Shown here: positions 27,644 through 35,630 of the stretch, piece by piece | Numbering within the stretch: position 1 is the stretch's first letter | How the letters are laid out: each line of letters starts with the position of its first letter | Assembly (NCBI GenBank): GCA_024998645.1 | Contig: JACOEJ010000007.1 | Coordinates: forward strand, 1-36,520 | Source of the DNA: Nitrospira sp. | Lineage (GTDB): Bacteria; Nitrospirota; Nitrospiria; Nitrospirales; Nitrospiraceae | DNA length: 36,520 nucleotides | Reading direction: 5' to 3' | The notes under the pieces: model-generated | Told to the model about the DNA's origin: nothing | Database searches by the model: none | What the model saw: only the letters and a program-made list of their open reading frames with translations | Position numbers and translations under genes: made by a program

Positions 27644-28906
27644 ATGGAATCAAAAAAGCTCTCTGCGGCACAACTTGAGCAAGCGTTGCGGGAAAAGACT
27701 CGCGAAGTGGATGTGCTGCACAGGATTAGCGAGTCGATCAGTAACACGCTCGATCTTGAGGCCGTGCTTCGGCACATTGTCGATGTTGTGGTCGAGGTGA
27801 CGAAAGCGGATGCCTGTCTCCTGTATCTGCTGTCTGACGGCCGGGATGAATTAATCCTTCGGGCATCAAAAAACCCTCACCCTCGGCTGATCGGTCGTAT
27901 CACGATAGGTCTGGGTGAAGGCATCACCGGCTGGGTGGCCCGTGAGCGGACTCGTGTGGTCATCCCAAACAACGCCAGTGAAGACCCTCGGTTTAAGTTT
28001 TTCAATAATCTTCCTGAGGACCGGTATCAGGCTTTTGTGTCCGTGCCAATTCTCGCGAAGAAGGAAGTCAGTGGCGTCATCAATGTGCAGCATAAGCGCT
28101 CTCGCCGCTACCGAGAAGATGAATTGGCCTTGCTCACAACGATAGCGAATCAGGTCGGCGGTGCGATAGAGAATGCACGTTTGTACGACCAAATGCGCCG
28201 GAAAGCGCTCCAGTTGGAAACCTTGTCGCAGGTTTCCGAGACAGTTGCTTCCAACCGGATCACCGATGATGTGTTGCAGCTCATTGTGACCATGACGGCG
28301 CAGATGTTGGGGTCGAAAATCTGTTCGATCATGCTGTTGGACGAAGCCAGCGGGGAACTGCGGATTGCAGCTACGCAAAGTTTGAGTGAGGAGTACCGGC
28401 GAAAGCCCAATCTCAAGGTCGGGCAAAGTATCAGTGGGCGAGCCGTCCAGGAGCGACGGTCGATCATCGTTCCTGAGGTGACGAAAGAGCGGGACTATAT
28501 GTATCCCGATTTGGCGGCGAAGGAGGGGCTCTGTTCCTTGCTGTCGGTTCCGATGATGATGCGGGAGAAGTGTGTGGGGGTGATCAATAGCTACACATCG
28601 GTTCCGCATGCGTTTACATCCGAGGACGTGCGCCTCATGCAGGCGATCGCCAACCAGGCGGCAATTTCCATCGAACATACCACGCTGCTAGAAAAATCTT
28701 TCGAGATGCAAGAGGCCCTTGCGGTGCGGAAGTTATTGGATCGAGCAAAGGGGTATCTCATGCGCTCGAAAAGGCTCACAGAAGAGGAGGCCTTCAAGCT
28801 GATTCAGCGACAGAGCATGGACTTGCGAAAGTCCATGCGTGAGATCGCCGAGGCAATTCTTCTCGCAGGGGAAATTGACGGTCGAGCGAGTGATTTAAGG
28901 AAATGA
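27644..28906 (+). CDS. GAF-GAF-ANTAR RNA-binding antitermination regulator
   Basis: A 420-aa cytosolic protein (ATG 27644). It has an N-terminal helix/coiled coil (5-35), GAF domain 1 (about 38-178: GEGITGWVARERTRVVIPN, FVSVPILAKKEVSGVINVQ), a helical linker, GAF domain 2 (about 205-347: GQSISGRAVQERRSIIVPE) and a C-terminal ANTAR domain (about 355-412: LLDRAKGYLMRSKRLTEEEAF, MREIAEAIL). ANTAR three-helix domains bind paired hexaloop RNA hairpins and block terminator formation. No receiver domain is present, so input probably comes through the GAFs; the ligand is unknown. A matching target lies at 32621-32725. TTG 27629 is a weaker alternative start. Confidence 0.88.
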   Translation: MESKKLSAAQLEQALREKTREVDVLHRISESISNTLDLEAVLRHIVDVVVEVTKADACLLYLLSDGRDELILRASKNPHPRLIGRITIGLGEGITGWVARERTRVVIPNNASEDPRFKFFNNLPEDRYQAFVSVPILAKKEVSGVINVQHKRSRRYREDELALLTTIANQVGGAIENARLYDQMRRKALQLETLSQVSETVASNRITDDVLQLIVTMTAQMLGSKICSIMLLDEASGELRIAATQSLSEEYRRKPNLKVGQSISGRAVQERRSIIVPEVTKERDYMYPDLAAKEGLCSLLSVPMMMREKCVGVINSYTSVPHAFTSEDVRLMQAIANQAAISIEHTTLLEKSFEMQEALAVRKLLDRAKGYLMRSKRLTEEEAFKLIQRQSMDLRKSMREIAEAILLAGEIDGRASDLRK

Positions 28907-28949
28907 CGAACGCCTGGATAAGGGCTGGTTGTGAGTTGTCGTCGAGTCG

Positions 28950-29879
28950 CTAGCGCGCCGGGGCAGGCACGACCGTAGCCGGTTCACGCATCTGCCGTCG
29001 AATATCCTGTAATTCCTTCCGTAAGTCTTCCAACTCACGATTCTTTTGATTCATCTGTTCTTGCAGAAGGCGAAGCGGCGCGTCTCTTCCGGCATCGGGT
29101 GCTAAGGACGGAGTCTGTTGGGGCGATGCTTCTTTGACAAGGGGCGGAGGAAGCACATGCGCCGGAGTATGTGCGGGGAGTGCGGCAAGAGATAGGTAGT
29201 CAATGACCAGCGTTGTGTTTGTGGAGTTCTTCCCACGGTAACTATCCGGTCGTGTGGCCGATTCCGGTGTAAAGGACAACGTTCGGTCGGTAAGTCCAGT
29301 GTGGTCGGATTGGCGGCGATTGGCCTTGGTGATCGAAGCGGTACGTTCAGAACGAACATGATATTCCAGTATGGTCACATATAGAGAGCGTCCGTATGCG
29401 TATAGGGATCCTCTCGACGTTTCCATCAGGGCAAGCCGCCCAGGGGAATGCGAAGCGCCGGACCCTGCACTCTCCGACTGAGGCGCACCAGATGAATCGG
29501 TTCGGATGAGTCGAAACCCTATTTGCTGATCGACGGCTGCACGAGTGAGTCCTTCGGCAAGGAGCGGCGCGAGGTAGCGAACCTCACCTTCCGAGAAGGC
29601 CGGGACTGCCTGAGACTGTCCGGCAAGAAAGTTCTGGAGCAGCCCTTGATTCTCTTTCACGAGAACGCCCTGGAGCACTCGGGTGATCGTGTCTTGGTCG
29701 ATTTTGATCGGATGCGCAGCCAGGAAAGAACGGTCTGGTATTCGTTCGAGATACACGGCTCCTTGAGGGGATTCGTGCAGCATGAGATCGAGTTCGGGAT
29801 TCGACGCGCAGCTCCCGAGGGACAGCAGGGAACAGAAAAAAGCCATGCGGAAACCGGTGAAGGAAAATGGATGTGTCAT
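28950..29879 (-). CDS. Putative lipoprotein with C-terminal coiled coil
   Basis: Function not recognised. From the ATG ending at 29879 the product is 309 aa: MTHPFSFTGFRMAFFCSLLSLGSC fits a lipoprotein signal with Cys at the lipobox (LGSC). A globular part contains VLQGVLVKENQGLLQNFLAGQ and a strand with GSLYAYGRSLYVTILEYHV. A Pro-rich linker and a charged coiled coil (LLQEQMNQKNRELEDLRKEL) end the protein. Earlier (29939) and later (29846) starts exist and ribosome sites are poor for all. It is divergent from the next gene and convergent with the ANTAR gene. Confidence 0.7.
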   Translation of the reverse strand: MTHPFSFTGFRMAFFCSLLSLGSCASNPELDLMLHESPQGAVYLERIPDRSFLAAHPIKIDQDTITRVLQGVLVKENQGLLQNFLAGQSQAVPAFSEGEVRYLAPLLAEGLTRAAVDQQIGFRLIRTDSSGAPQSESAGSGASHSPGRLALMETSRGSLYAYGRSLYVTILEYHVRSERTASITKANRRQSDHTGLTDRTLSFTPESATRPDSYRGKNSTNTTLVIDYLSLAALPAHTPAHVLPPPLVKEASPQQTPSLAPDAGRDAPLRLLQEQMNQKNRELEDLRKELQDIRRQMREPATVVPAPAR

Positions 29880-29968
29880 GAGAGATCTATTCCATCCGCA
29901 CAGGAAAGCCAGCGTAGCATAGTTCTCGACTGATTGCATGGAGCTTGGAGTGATGACGGCTCACGTTC

Positions 29969-29996
29969 TTGCCAACTAAATGGATAGTGGGATAAT
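29969..29996 (+). promoter_or_regulatory. Candidate sigma-70-type promoter for the small OB-like gene
   Basis: TTGCCA (29969-29974) and GATAAT (29991-29996) are 16 bases apart, each matching five of six positions. Transcription would begin near 30003. That would exclude the ATG at 29980 and support the TTG at 30040 as the start of the following gene. Confidence 0.6.
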
Positions 29997-30039
29997 CGGA
30001 CAAGCAACGTTTGTGTGTGATGGTACGGAGGGTGCCCTG

Positions 30040-30498
30040 TTGAATTGGATAAATGGCGTGATGGCCGTCATGCAGGCACTGGCGGGGGTCTTTTTGCTGG
30101 CTGATGTCGGTGGCGCAACGGATCTTCCTGTCGGCAGGCCGGTGCCGATCAAGGAATTGCGTGAACGAACCAGTTCGCTCATCGGGCGAGATGTCGTCGT
30201 CGCGGGACTGGTTGAAGTGGCGGCTCCGATTACCGAAGCGAATTTCGATGACTGGCGTCTCATGAGCCCCTGTGCCGGGAGCTACTACGTTACGCTTAAA
30301 GATGAGACTGGTATGCTAGGCGTGTTGGTAAAGGGGAATTGTCTGCGACGGCCACCCTTGGTCAATGGCCCATGGATTGCGAAGGGAGAGAAGGTGTGGA
30401 TGAAAGTGTCGATCTTCGTCCCAAATCTCAACCCGTTTGAGCTTAACCCACTGGTCCGTGCAATTGTGAAAGACTTTGGTGTGCTATCTGCTGAGTAA
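30040..30498 (+). CDS. Small secreted-looking protein with OB-like beta core
   Basis: Function not recognised. From the TTG at 30040, with GGAGGG seven bases upstream, it is 152 aa. A hydrophobic N-terminus (VMAVMQALAGVFLLADVGGA) looks like a signal or anchor but lacks N-terminal positive charge. The rest resembles an OB-type barrel (LIGRDVVVAGLVEVAAPI, YYVTLKDETGMLGVLVKGNC, GEKVWMKVSIFV). Two cysteines (SPCAG and KGNC) could form a disulfide in the periplasm. ATG 29980 or ATG 30061 are alternative starts. The OB reading is by eye only. Confidence 0.6.
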   Translation: MNWINGVMAVMQALAGVFLLADVGGATDLPVGRPVPIKELRERTSSLIGRDVVVAGLVEVAAPITEANFDDWRLMSPCAGSYYVTLKDETGMLGVLVKGNCLRRPPLVNGPWIAKGEKVWMKVSIFVPNLNPFELNPLVRAIVKDFGVLSAE

Positions 30499-30659
30499 GG
30501 ATCGGCGGCATCTGTCGTCTCAGAGTCAAGGAAAGATTCTGACCGTCGTAGGCGCGGCTCTCGTAAGGGGCGACAGCAGGGTGAGGCCGGCCCGCTCATG
30601 TGCGACATCCATCCCATGAGTTCGTTGTGGAGAGTCGTCCTCTTGCCCCCCGGCCGTTT

Positions 30660-30688
30660 TTGACACCTCATTGAGCCGATGCTAATGT
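30660..30688 (+). promoter_or_regulatory. Candidate promoter upstream of nadE
   Basis: A perfect TTGACA (30660-30665) is followed 17 bases later by TAATGT (30683-30688), a three-of-six -10 match. It lies 75 bases before the nadE ATG within a 264-base gap that otherwise holds no gene. Confidence 0.45.
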
Positions 30689-30762
30689 CCGTCGTGCTTT
30701 TTAACGTGGTCATTACGTGTCTATGGCCGTTGCGAGTATTTGATTGAGGTAGAACAAGGCTG

Positions 30763-32541
30763 ATGCGCACACTCCGAATCGCCATGGCTCAGATAAACCC
30801 CACGGTCGGTGATCTTGCCGGCAACACCCGATTGATCAAAGCCTGGATCAAGGAAGCGCGCAAGGCGAAAGCCGATCTGGTGGCGTTCCCTGAGTTGGCG
30901 ATTACCGGCTATCCTCCAGAAGACCTGCTCTTGAAGCCACGATTTGTGGCGGATAATCGGCGAGCCCTCGATGAGATCGCCAAGGACTGCAAGGGGCTCG
31001 TGGCTGTCATTGGCTATGTGGGCCAAGGCGCGGGTGGCGGAGGAAAGTTGCAGCCGCCCGGCGTGGTCGCGGCCGGTCAGTATGAACTGACGAATGCGGC
31101 GGCCATTGTGGCGGAACGGCGGATCCTTGCGAGCTATCACAAATGGCTCCTGCCCAATTACGGTGTGTTTGATGAAAGCCGATACTTTCATCCCGGTCGT
31201 AGGGTGCCGCTGGTGACGTTGCGCGGAGTGACGATCGCGGTCAACATTTGCGAAGACATCTGGTTTCCCGACGGGCCAATCCGTCTACAGGCTGCGGCTG
31301 AGGCCGAGGTGATCGTGAACATCAATGCGTCGCCGTTTCAAATCGGGAAGAGTCGCATGCGCGAACAGATGCTGGCGACGAGGGCGCGCGAGAATGGGGT
31401 CATTCTCACCTATACGAATACGGTCGGCGGACAGGACGAGCTGGTGTTCGACGGGAACAGTGTGATTCTCGATCAGACCGGTGAGGTGATTGCCAGGGGC
31501 AAGGCCTTTGACGAGGATTTGATCATCGCCGACCTTACCGTGGATGCGGTCACGCGGAACCGCATGGCCCATGGAAGAAAAAAACGGTTCACGGTAGCGA
31601 TGGCGGAAGCCGTCGAGCGAGTCGCGGTCGCGACCGCCAAAGCCCCGGTGAAGCGACAGCGGGTTGTGCCTCAGCTGGAGGCTCCCTTAGGAGAACTCGA
31701 GGAGGTCTATCGTGCGCTGGTCGTCGGCGTGCGGGACTACGTGCAAAAAAACGGATTCAAGAAGGTGGTCATCGGCCTGAGCGGGGGTGTGGATAGTGCC
31801 TTGACGGCAGTAATCGCCGTCGACGCGCTTGGCCCGAAGAATGTGATGGGCATTTTTATGCCTTCGCCCTATACCTCATCGGAAAGCGGCGAAGATGTTG
31901 CAGATCTGACGCGGCGATTGACGATCGACTACCGGACGATTCCGATCACGCCGACGTTTCAATCCTACCGTGACGCACTCGCGGAGGAGTTTGCCGGTAA
32001 GCCGGTGGATACGACGGAGGAAAACCTCCAGGCACGCATTCGCGGCAATATCCTGATGGCCTTTTCCAATAAGTTTGGCCATCTGGTATTGACCACCGGC
32101 AATAAGAGCGAAATGAGCGTGGGCTATGCAACTTTGTATGGCGACATGGCCGGTGGATTTGCCGTCATTAAAGATGTGCCGAAGACGATGGTCTATGACC
32201 TCTCCCGGCTTCGGAATGCAGAGGGGGCGGCGCCAGTGATTCCCAAGCGCATCCTTGATCGCGCGCCGACGGCGGAATTGCGGCCGAATCAAAAGGACGA
32301 AGACAGCTTGCCGCCATATGCCGTCCTAGACCCCATTCTTAAGGCGTATGTGGAAGAGGATCGGTCTCTTGAAGAAATTGTGGCCAGGGGATGTGACCGT
32401 GCCACAGTGGCCAAGGTGATGGCGATGGTCGATAGAAGTGAGTACAAACGCCGTCAGGCCCCGATCGGCATCAAGATTACGCTCAGAGCGTTTGGGAAAG
32501 ATCGGCGGATGCCGATCACGAATGGATATCGAAACGTCTAG
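30763..32541 (+). CDS. nadE: Glutamine-dependent NAD+ synthetase
   Basis: Makes NAD from nicotinate adenine dinucleotide using glutamine nitrogen and ATP. The N-terminal nitrilase-type glutaminase domain (1-270) has the catalytic triad Glu44 (FPELAITGY), Lys127 (SYHKWLLPNYGVFDE) and Cys163 (VNICEDIW). The C-terminal synthetase domain (about 310-592) has the PP-loop SGGVDS at 340-345 and LTTGNKSEMSVGYATLYGDMAGG. At 592 aa it is a full two-domain enzyme. It probably has its own transcript; it is followed by the ANTAR-type leader of the next operon. Confidence 0.96.
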   Translation: MRTLRIAMAQINPTVGDLAGNTRLIKAWIKEARKAKADLVAFPELAITGYPPEDLLLKPRFVADNRRALDEIAKDCKGLVAVIGYVGQGAGGGGKLQPPGVVAAGQYELTNAAAIVAERRILASYHKWLLPNYGVFDESRYFHPGRRVPLVTLRGVTIAVNICEDIWFPDGPIRLQAAAEAEVIVNINASPFQIGKSRMREQMLATRARENGVILTYTNTVGGQDELVFDGNSVILDQTGEVIARGKAFDEDLIIADLTVDAVTRNRMAHGRKKRFTVAMAEAVERVAVATAKAPVKRQRVVPQLEAPLGELEEVYRALVVGVRDYVQKNGFKKVVIGLSGGVDSALTAVIAVDALGPKNVMGIFMPSPYTSSESGEDVADLTRRLTIDYRTIPITPTFQSYRDALAEEFAGKPVDTTEENLQARIRGNILMAFSNKFGHLVLTTGNKSEMSVGYATLYGDMAGGFAVIKDVPKTMVYDLSRLRNAEGAAPVIPKRILDRAPTAELRPNQKDEDSLPPYAVLDPILKAYVEEDRSLEEIVARGCDRATVAKVMAMVDRSEYKRRQAPIGIKITLRAFGKDRRMPITNGYRNV

Positions 32542-32579
32542 CGTTCCGCGAACGTCCCGCCCGTGCACGTGGGGCTACA

Positions 32580-32609
32580 TTGACAGTATCGTGGTGGCTA
32601 TGGTACAAG
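32580..32609 (+). promoter_or_regulatory. Candidate promoter of the porin-amtB operon
   Basis: A perfect TTGACA (32580-32585) lies 39 bases after the nadE stop. TACAAG (32604-32609, four of six) follows after 18 bases. Predicted initiation near 32616 would place the first RNA hairpin right at the 5' end of the transcript, as in known attenuated leaders. No -24/-12 sigma-54 site was found in this leader. Confidence 0.5.
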
Positions 32610-32620
32610 GCCCGATCGTT

Positions 32621-32725
32621 TAGAGGGACAACGACGTTTCTCTGACGGCCGATTCAAGTGTATGGCAAGGACAATGACGTCCTCCGGCCTCTTTCAAAGA
32701 AAGAGACCAGAGGGCGTTTTTTTTT
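32621..32725 (+). promoter_or_regulatory. ANTAR-type antitermination leader (two hexaloop hairpins plus terminator)
   Basis: Hairpin P1: AGAGGGAC (32622-32629) pairs with GTTTCTCT (32636-32643), 8 pairs including two G-U, around the loop AACGAC (32630-32635). Hairpin P2: AGGAC (32668-32672) pairs with GTCCT (32679-32683) around the loop AATGAC (32673-32678). Both loops have A1 and G4, the bases conserved in ANTAR targets. The P2 3' arm is also the base of the following terminator's 5' arm, so P2 and the terminator exclude each other. The 24-base linker is longer than in some known examples. Assignment rests on structure by eye. Confidence 0.8.
32679..32725 (+). terminator. Intrinsic terminator within the porin-amtB leader
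   Basis: Stem 32679-32695 with 32699-32715: seven perfect pairs next to an AAA loop, a C-A mismatch, two G-C pairs, another C-A mismatch, then six pairs including one G-U. Nine T's follow at 32717-32725. It lies upstream of the porin gene, in its leader. It could also stop nadE read-through, but its shared arm with hairpin P2 points to regulated attenuation. Confidence 0.88.
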
Positions 32726-32837
32726 GCCATGTCGATGCGCGGAGTATATGCACAACGGCGTGCGTGACGACGATGATGTCAGGGAAGCTGGCAAGCGACC
32801 AATGGACCATCATCATAATCTGAAGGAGGAGATCGTC

Positions 32838-34187
32838 ATGTACGTTGCCAAGTGGAAAGTGTTGTTTCTGGCCATAGGTCTGCTCACTACTGTGCTAGTG
32901 GGTGGTCCGTCTGCCTGGGGAGAGGTTTCTGCTCCACCTGCACCGGTTCCTGCTGCAACGCCGACCGTGCAAGAGCGGTTGGATGTGCTGGAAAAAAAGG
33001 TGGAGGTACCTTCGCTCTGGAAAGCGTTGGGATTCAAGGCGTCCGGGTTTCTGGATGTGGCGTATACCCACAACTTTAACAATCCCAACACCAATCTCAA
33101 TCAACTGCACATCTTTGATACCGACGCGAATTCCTTTTCGACTCACATGGTGCAACTCATGTTAGAGCGGCCCGCGGACGGAGAAGGAACCGGAACGGAC
33201 CGGCTCGGATTCCGTGCCAGGCTGAACTTCGGTTTGGATGCCAGGGTAACGAGAGCACGAACAAATTTTGCCCCGGGCACCAGCAACAATGAGCTCGATT
33301 TCCAGGAGGTCTACGGCGAATACATTGTTCCGGTCGGCAATGGCCTGAAGGTTCAAGCCGGCAAGATCAATACTCTGATCGGGTATGAGGTGATCAATAG
33401 TTTTGAGAACGCGAACTTCTCACGCAGCTTTATGTTCGGCTTGGGCCAGGCCTTCACGACCACCGGCATCCGGCTCACCTATACGTTCAATCCGATCGTG
33501 ACCGCGTCAGTTGGCTTGGTCAACGGTTGGGACAACGTCGACGACAACAACAAAGGCAAAACCTTTGAGTGGTTGGTGGCACTAACACCGCACGAGAAGG
33601 TCGGGGTCAGTTTCTACGGCTCCTACGGAGCCGAACAATCAAACTGCCAAGGTGGAGGCGGGGGATGTACTCCGTTTACGACGGGAAGCGATCCGCGCGC
33701 AAAACGAACCGTCGTCGGCTCGATCATTACGTTGAAGCCGACCGACAAGGATACCATCATCCTGGAACCCTACTATGCGAATGAGGGCAATGCCAGCACG
33801 GTCAGCCAGGCTCGGAATGCTCGATGGAATGGAATCGCCGGTTATCTGATCCATGACTTTGACGAGAAGTGGAGTGCCAGGGTCCGAGGAGAGATTTTTG
33901 AGGATGCCGGTGGCGCCCGGACTTGTACGGGCGGAATCAGCTTTGCTGGAGGAGCCAACACCTGCGCCAGCGGCAGTTCGGCGGTTGGGGTGACTACAGC
34001 GGGAACGGGCGGTATTCCTCAAACGCTGTGGGAGAATACGTACACGCTCCAATACAAGCCGTTCCCTTCTTTGATCACACGGGCGGAATTCCGGTATGAC
34101 CATTCCAATAAAAATGTGTTCCTGTATGGGAGCCGGCCAGCCAATAACCAAGAAACGTTGTCGTTCCAAGTCATTTATCTATTCTGA
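32838..34187 (+). CDS. Outer-membrane beta-barrel porin (OmpL/BBP2-like)
   Basis: A 449-aa protein from ATG 32838, seven bases after GGAGGAG. A signal peptide (MYVAKWKVLFLAIGLLTTVLVG to about residue 28) precedes a Pro/Ala linker and a short heptad segment (VQERLDVLEKKVE). Alternating beta strands follow (FKASGFLDVAYTHNFNNPN, LGFRARLNFGLDARV, KVQAGKINTLIGYEVINSFEN) and the protein ends in an aromatic residue (VIYLF), typical of outer-membrane barrels. The pattern fits the BBP2 OmpL-like family; solute specificity is unknown. It starts the amtB operon, suggesting uptake of a nitrogen compound, by inference. The same frame is open to 32658, but there is no ribosome site there. Confidence 0.85.
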   Translation: MYVAKWKVLFLAIGLLTTVLVGGPSAWGEVSAPPAPVPAATPTVQERLDVLEKKVEVPSLWKALGFKASGFLDVAYTHNFNNPNTNLNQLHIFDTDANSFSTHMVQLMLERPADGEGTGTDRLGFRARLNFGLDARVTRARTNFAPGTSNNELDFQEVYGEYIVPVGNGLKVQAGKINTLIGYEVINSFENANFSRSFMFGLGQAFTTTGIRLTYTFNPIVTASVGLVNGWDNVDDNNKGKTFEWLVALTPHEKVGVSFYGSYGAEQSNCQGGGGGCTPFTTGSDPRAKRTVVGSIITLKPTDKDTIILEPYYANEGNASTVSQARNARWNGIAGYLIHDFDEKWSARVRGEIFEDAGGARTCTGGISFAGGANTCASGSSAVGVTTAGTGGIPQTLWENTYTLQYKPFPSLITRAEFRYDHSNKNVFLYGSRPANNQETLSFQVIYLF

Positions 34188-34208
34188 GCAAGGAGGAAGG
34201 AGGCAATC

Positions 34209-35597
34209 ATGAAACAGCTATCTCGTCTCATGACCACGATGCTGCCCGTCCTGGCCTGTCTTGCCCTGATGGCAGGGACGACGGAGGGATTGGCTCAAGA
34301 GGTTGGTGCACCGGCAGCATCCGCGCCGGTTACAGCTGCGCCGGAAGCTCCGGCGGCGGTTCCGGCTCCGCCGAAGATCGATACCGGAGATACCACGTGG
34401 GTGCTGGTGTCGACCGCCTTGGTGCTTGCCATGACGGCGCCTGGACTGGCGTTATTCTATGGAGGAATGGTTCGAGGGAAAAATGCCTTGGGTACGATCA
34501 TGCAGAGCTTCATTATTCTCTGCCTGATCAGTGTCCAGTGGGTGCTCTGGGGCTATTCACTCGCGTTTGGGCCTGACAAAGGACATGTGATCGGAGGACT
34601 CGAATGGTTGGGCCTGAACGGCGTGGGGCTTGAGCCCAATGCCGATTATGCGGCCACCATTCCGCATCAGGCGTTCATGATCTTTCAAATGATGTTTGCC
34701 GTCATCACGCCGGCGCTCATCACGGGCGCGTTCGCCGAGCGGATGAAGTTCAGCAGTTTTCTCGTCTTTACACTGCTCTGGTCGACGCTCATCTATGATC
34801 CGCTGGCCCATTGGGTGTGGGCGGTCGGCGGCTGGGTGCGAAACATGGGGGCGTTAGACTTTGCCGGTGGCACGGTCGTTCATATCAGCTCCGGTGCGTC
34901 TGCCCTGGCCTGTGCCCTCGTGTTACGGAAACGACTCGGGTATGGGAAAGAGCATATGGTGCCGCACAACCTGCCGATGACGGTCTTGGGTGCGTCACTG
35001 CTCTGGTTCGGGTGGTTCGGCTTCAATGCCGGCAGTGCGGTGGCCTCCGGGGCGCTGGCAACCAGCGCGTTTGTGGTGACCCATGTGGCGACGGCGATGG
35101 CGGCGCTGGCCTGGATGGCGGTCGAGTGGATGTATCGCGGCAAGCCTACGGTACTTGGCGCGGCGAGCGGTGCTGTGGCAGGATTGGTCGCCATTACGCC
35201 GGCGTCCGGGTTTGTCGGTCCAATGCCGGCGGTGATCATCGGGCTGGTTGCAGGGGTGCTGTGTTATCTGGCCGTCCTCTGGAAGGCCAAGTGCGGGTAC
35301 GATGACGCACTCGACGTTGTCGGGATCCACGGGGTCGGCGGGATCTGGGGCGCACTGGCGACAGGACTCTTTGCCTCGAAGGCCATCAACGCCGCGGGAG
35401 CAGACGGATTGTTTTACGGCAATCCGGCACAGTTCGGCATTCAGGCCGTGACCGTGTTGATTTCTGTGGGGTTTGCGTTCGTGGGGACCTTCGTGATTCT
35501 GAAGCTTGTCGGAACCATGATGCCCTTGTGCGTGAAAGAAGAGGAAGAGCGAATGGGCTTGGATCTCAGTCAGCACGATGAGCGGGCCTATTCGTGA
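34209..35597 (+). CDS. amtB: Ammonium transporter, AmtB family (first copy)
   Basis: Inner-membrane channel for ammonium. The 462-aa product begins with a cleavable-looking signal (to about residue 30, GLAQ) and an Ala/Pro linker, then eleven membrane helices. Key residues: Asp217 in GALDFAGG, the twin pore histidines His225 (VVHISSGA) and His374 (VVGIHGVGG), and the signature HNLPMTVLGASLLWFGWFGFNAGS. The C-terminal tail (CVKEEEERMGLDLSQHDERAYS) is the region where PII proteins act in other bacteria. GGAGGAAGGAGG gives a very strong ribosome site. No glnB/glnK is visible nearby. Confidence 0.95.
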   Translation: MKQLSRLMTTMLPVLACLALMAGTTEGLAQEVGAPAASAPVTAAPEAPAAVPAPPKIDTGDTTWVLVSTALVLAMTAPGLALFYGGMVRGKNALGTIMQSFIILCLISVQWVLWGYSLAFGPDKGHVIGGLEWLGLNGVGLEPNADYAATIPHQAFMIFQMMFAVITPALITGAFAERMKFSSFLVFTLLWSTLIYDPLAHWVWAVGGWVRNMGALDFAGGTVVHISSGASALACALVLRKRLGYGKEHMVPHNLPMTVLGASLLWFGWFGFNAGSAVASGALATSAFVVTHVATAMAALAWMAVEWMYRGKPTVLGAASGAVAGLVAITPASGFVGPMPAVIIGLVAGVLCYLAVLWKAKCGYDDALDVVGIHGVGGIWGALATGLFASKAINAAGADGLFYGNPAQFGIQAVTVLISVGFAFVGTFVILKLVGTMMPLCVKEEEERMGLDLSQHDERAYS

Positions 35598-35630
35598 TGC
35601 GTTGAGCGACCGGAGAGAAGGAGGGAGCAG

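Noticed and set aside
27866..28678. 270-codon open frame on the minus strand
   Set aside because: Antisense to the clear GAF-GAF-ANTAR gene and without recognisable domains or ribosome site.
29980..30039. ATG 29980 as start of the small OB-like gene
   Set aside because: No ribosome site, and it would lie between the -35 and -10 elements of the candidate promoter at 29969-29996.
32645..32667. A third hairpin between the two ANTAR-like stems (GCC...GGC)
   Set aside because: Only three or four pairs with mismatches and no A1/G4 hexaloop; treated as linker.
32658..32837. In-frame upstream extension of the porin gene through the leader terminator
   Set aside because: No ribosome site near 32658, the translation is not barrel- or signal-like, and a strong ribosome site plus signal peptide start at 32838.
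34811..35305. Plus-strand 164-codon frame inside the first amtB
   Set aside because: Out of frame with a well-supported transporter; composition is Gly/Arg/Cys-rich and not protein-like.
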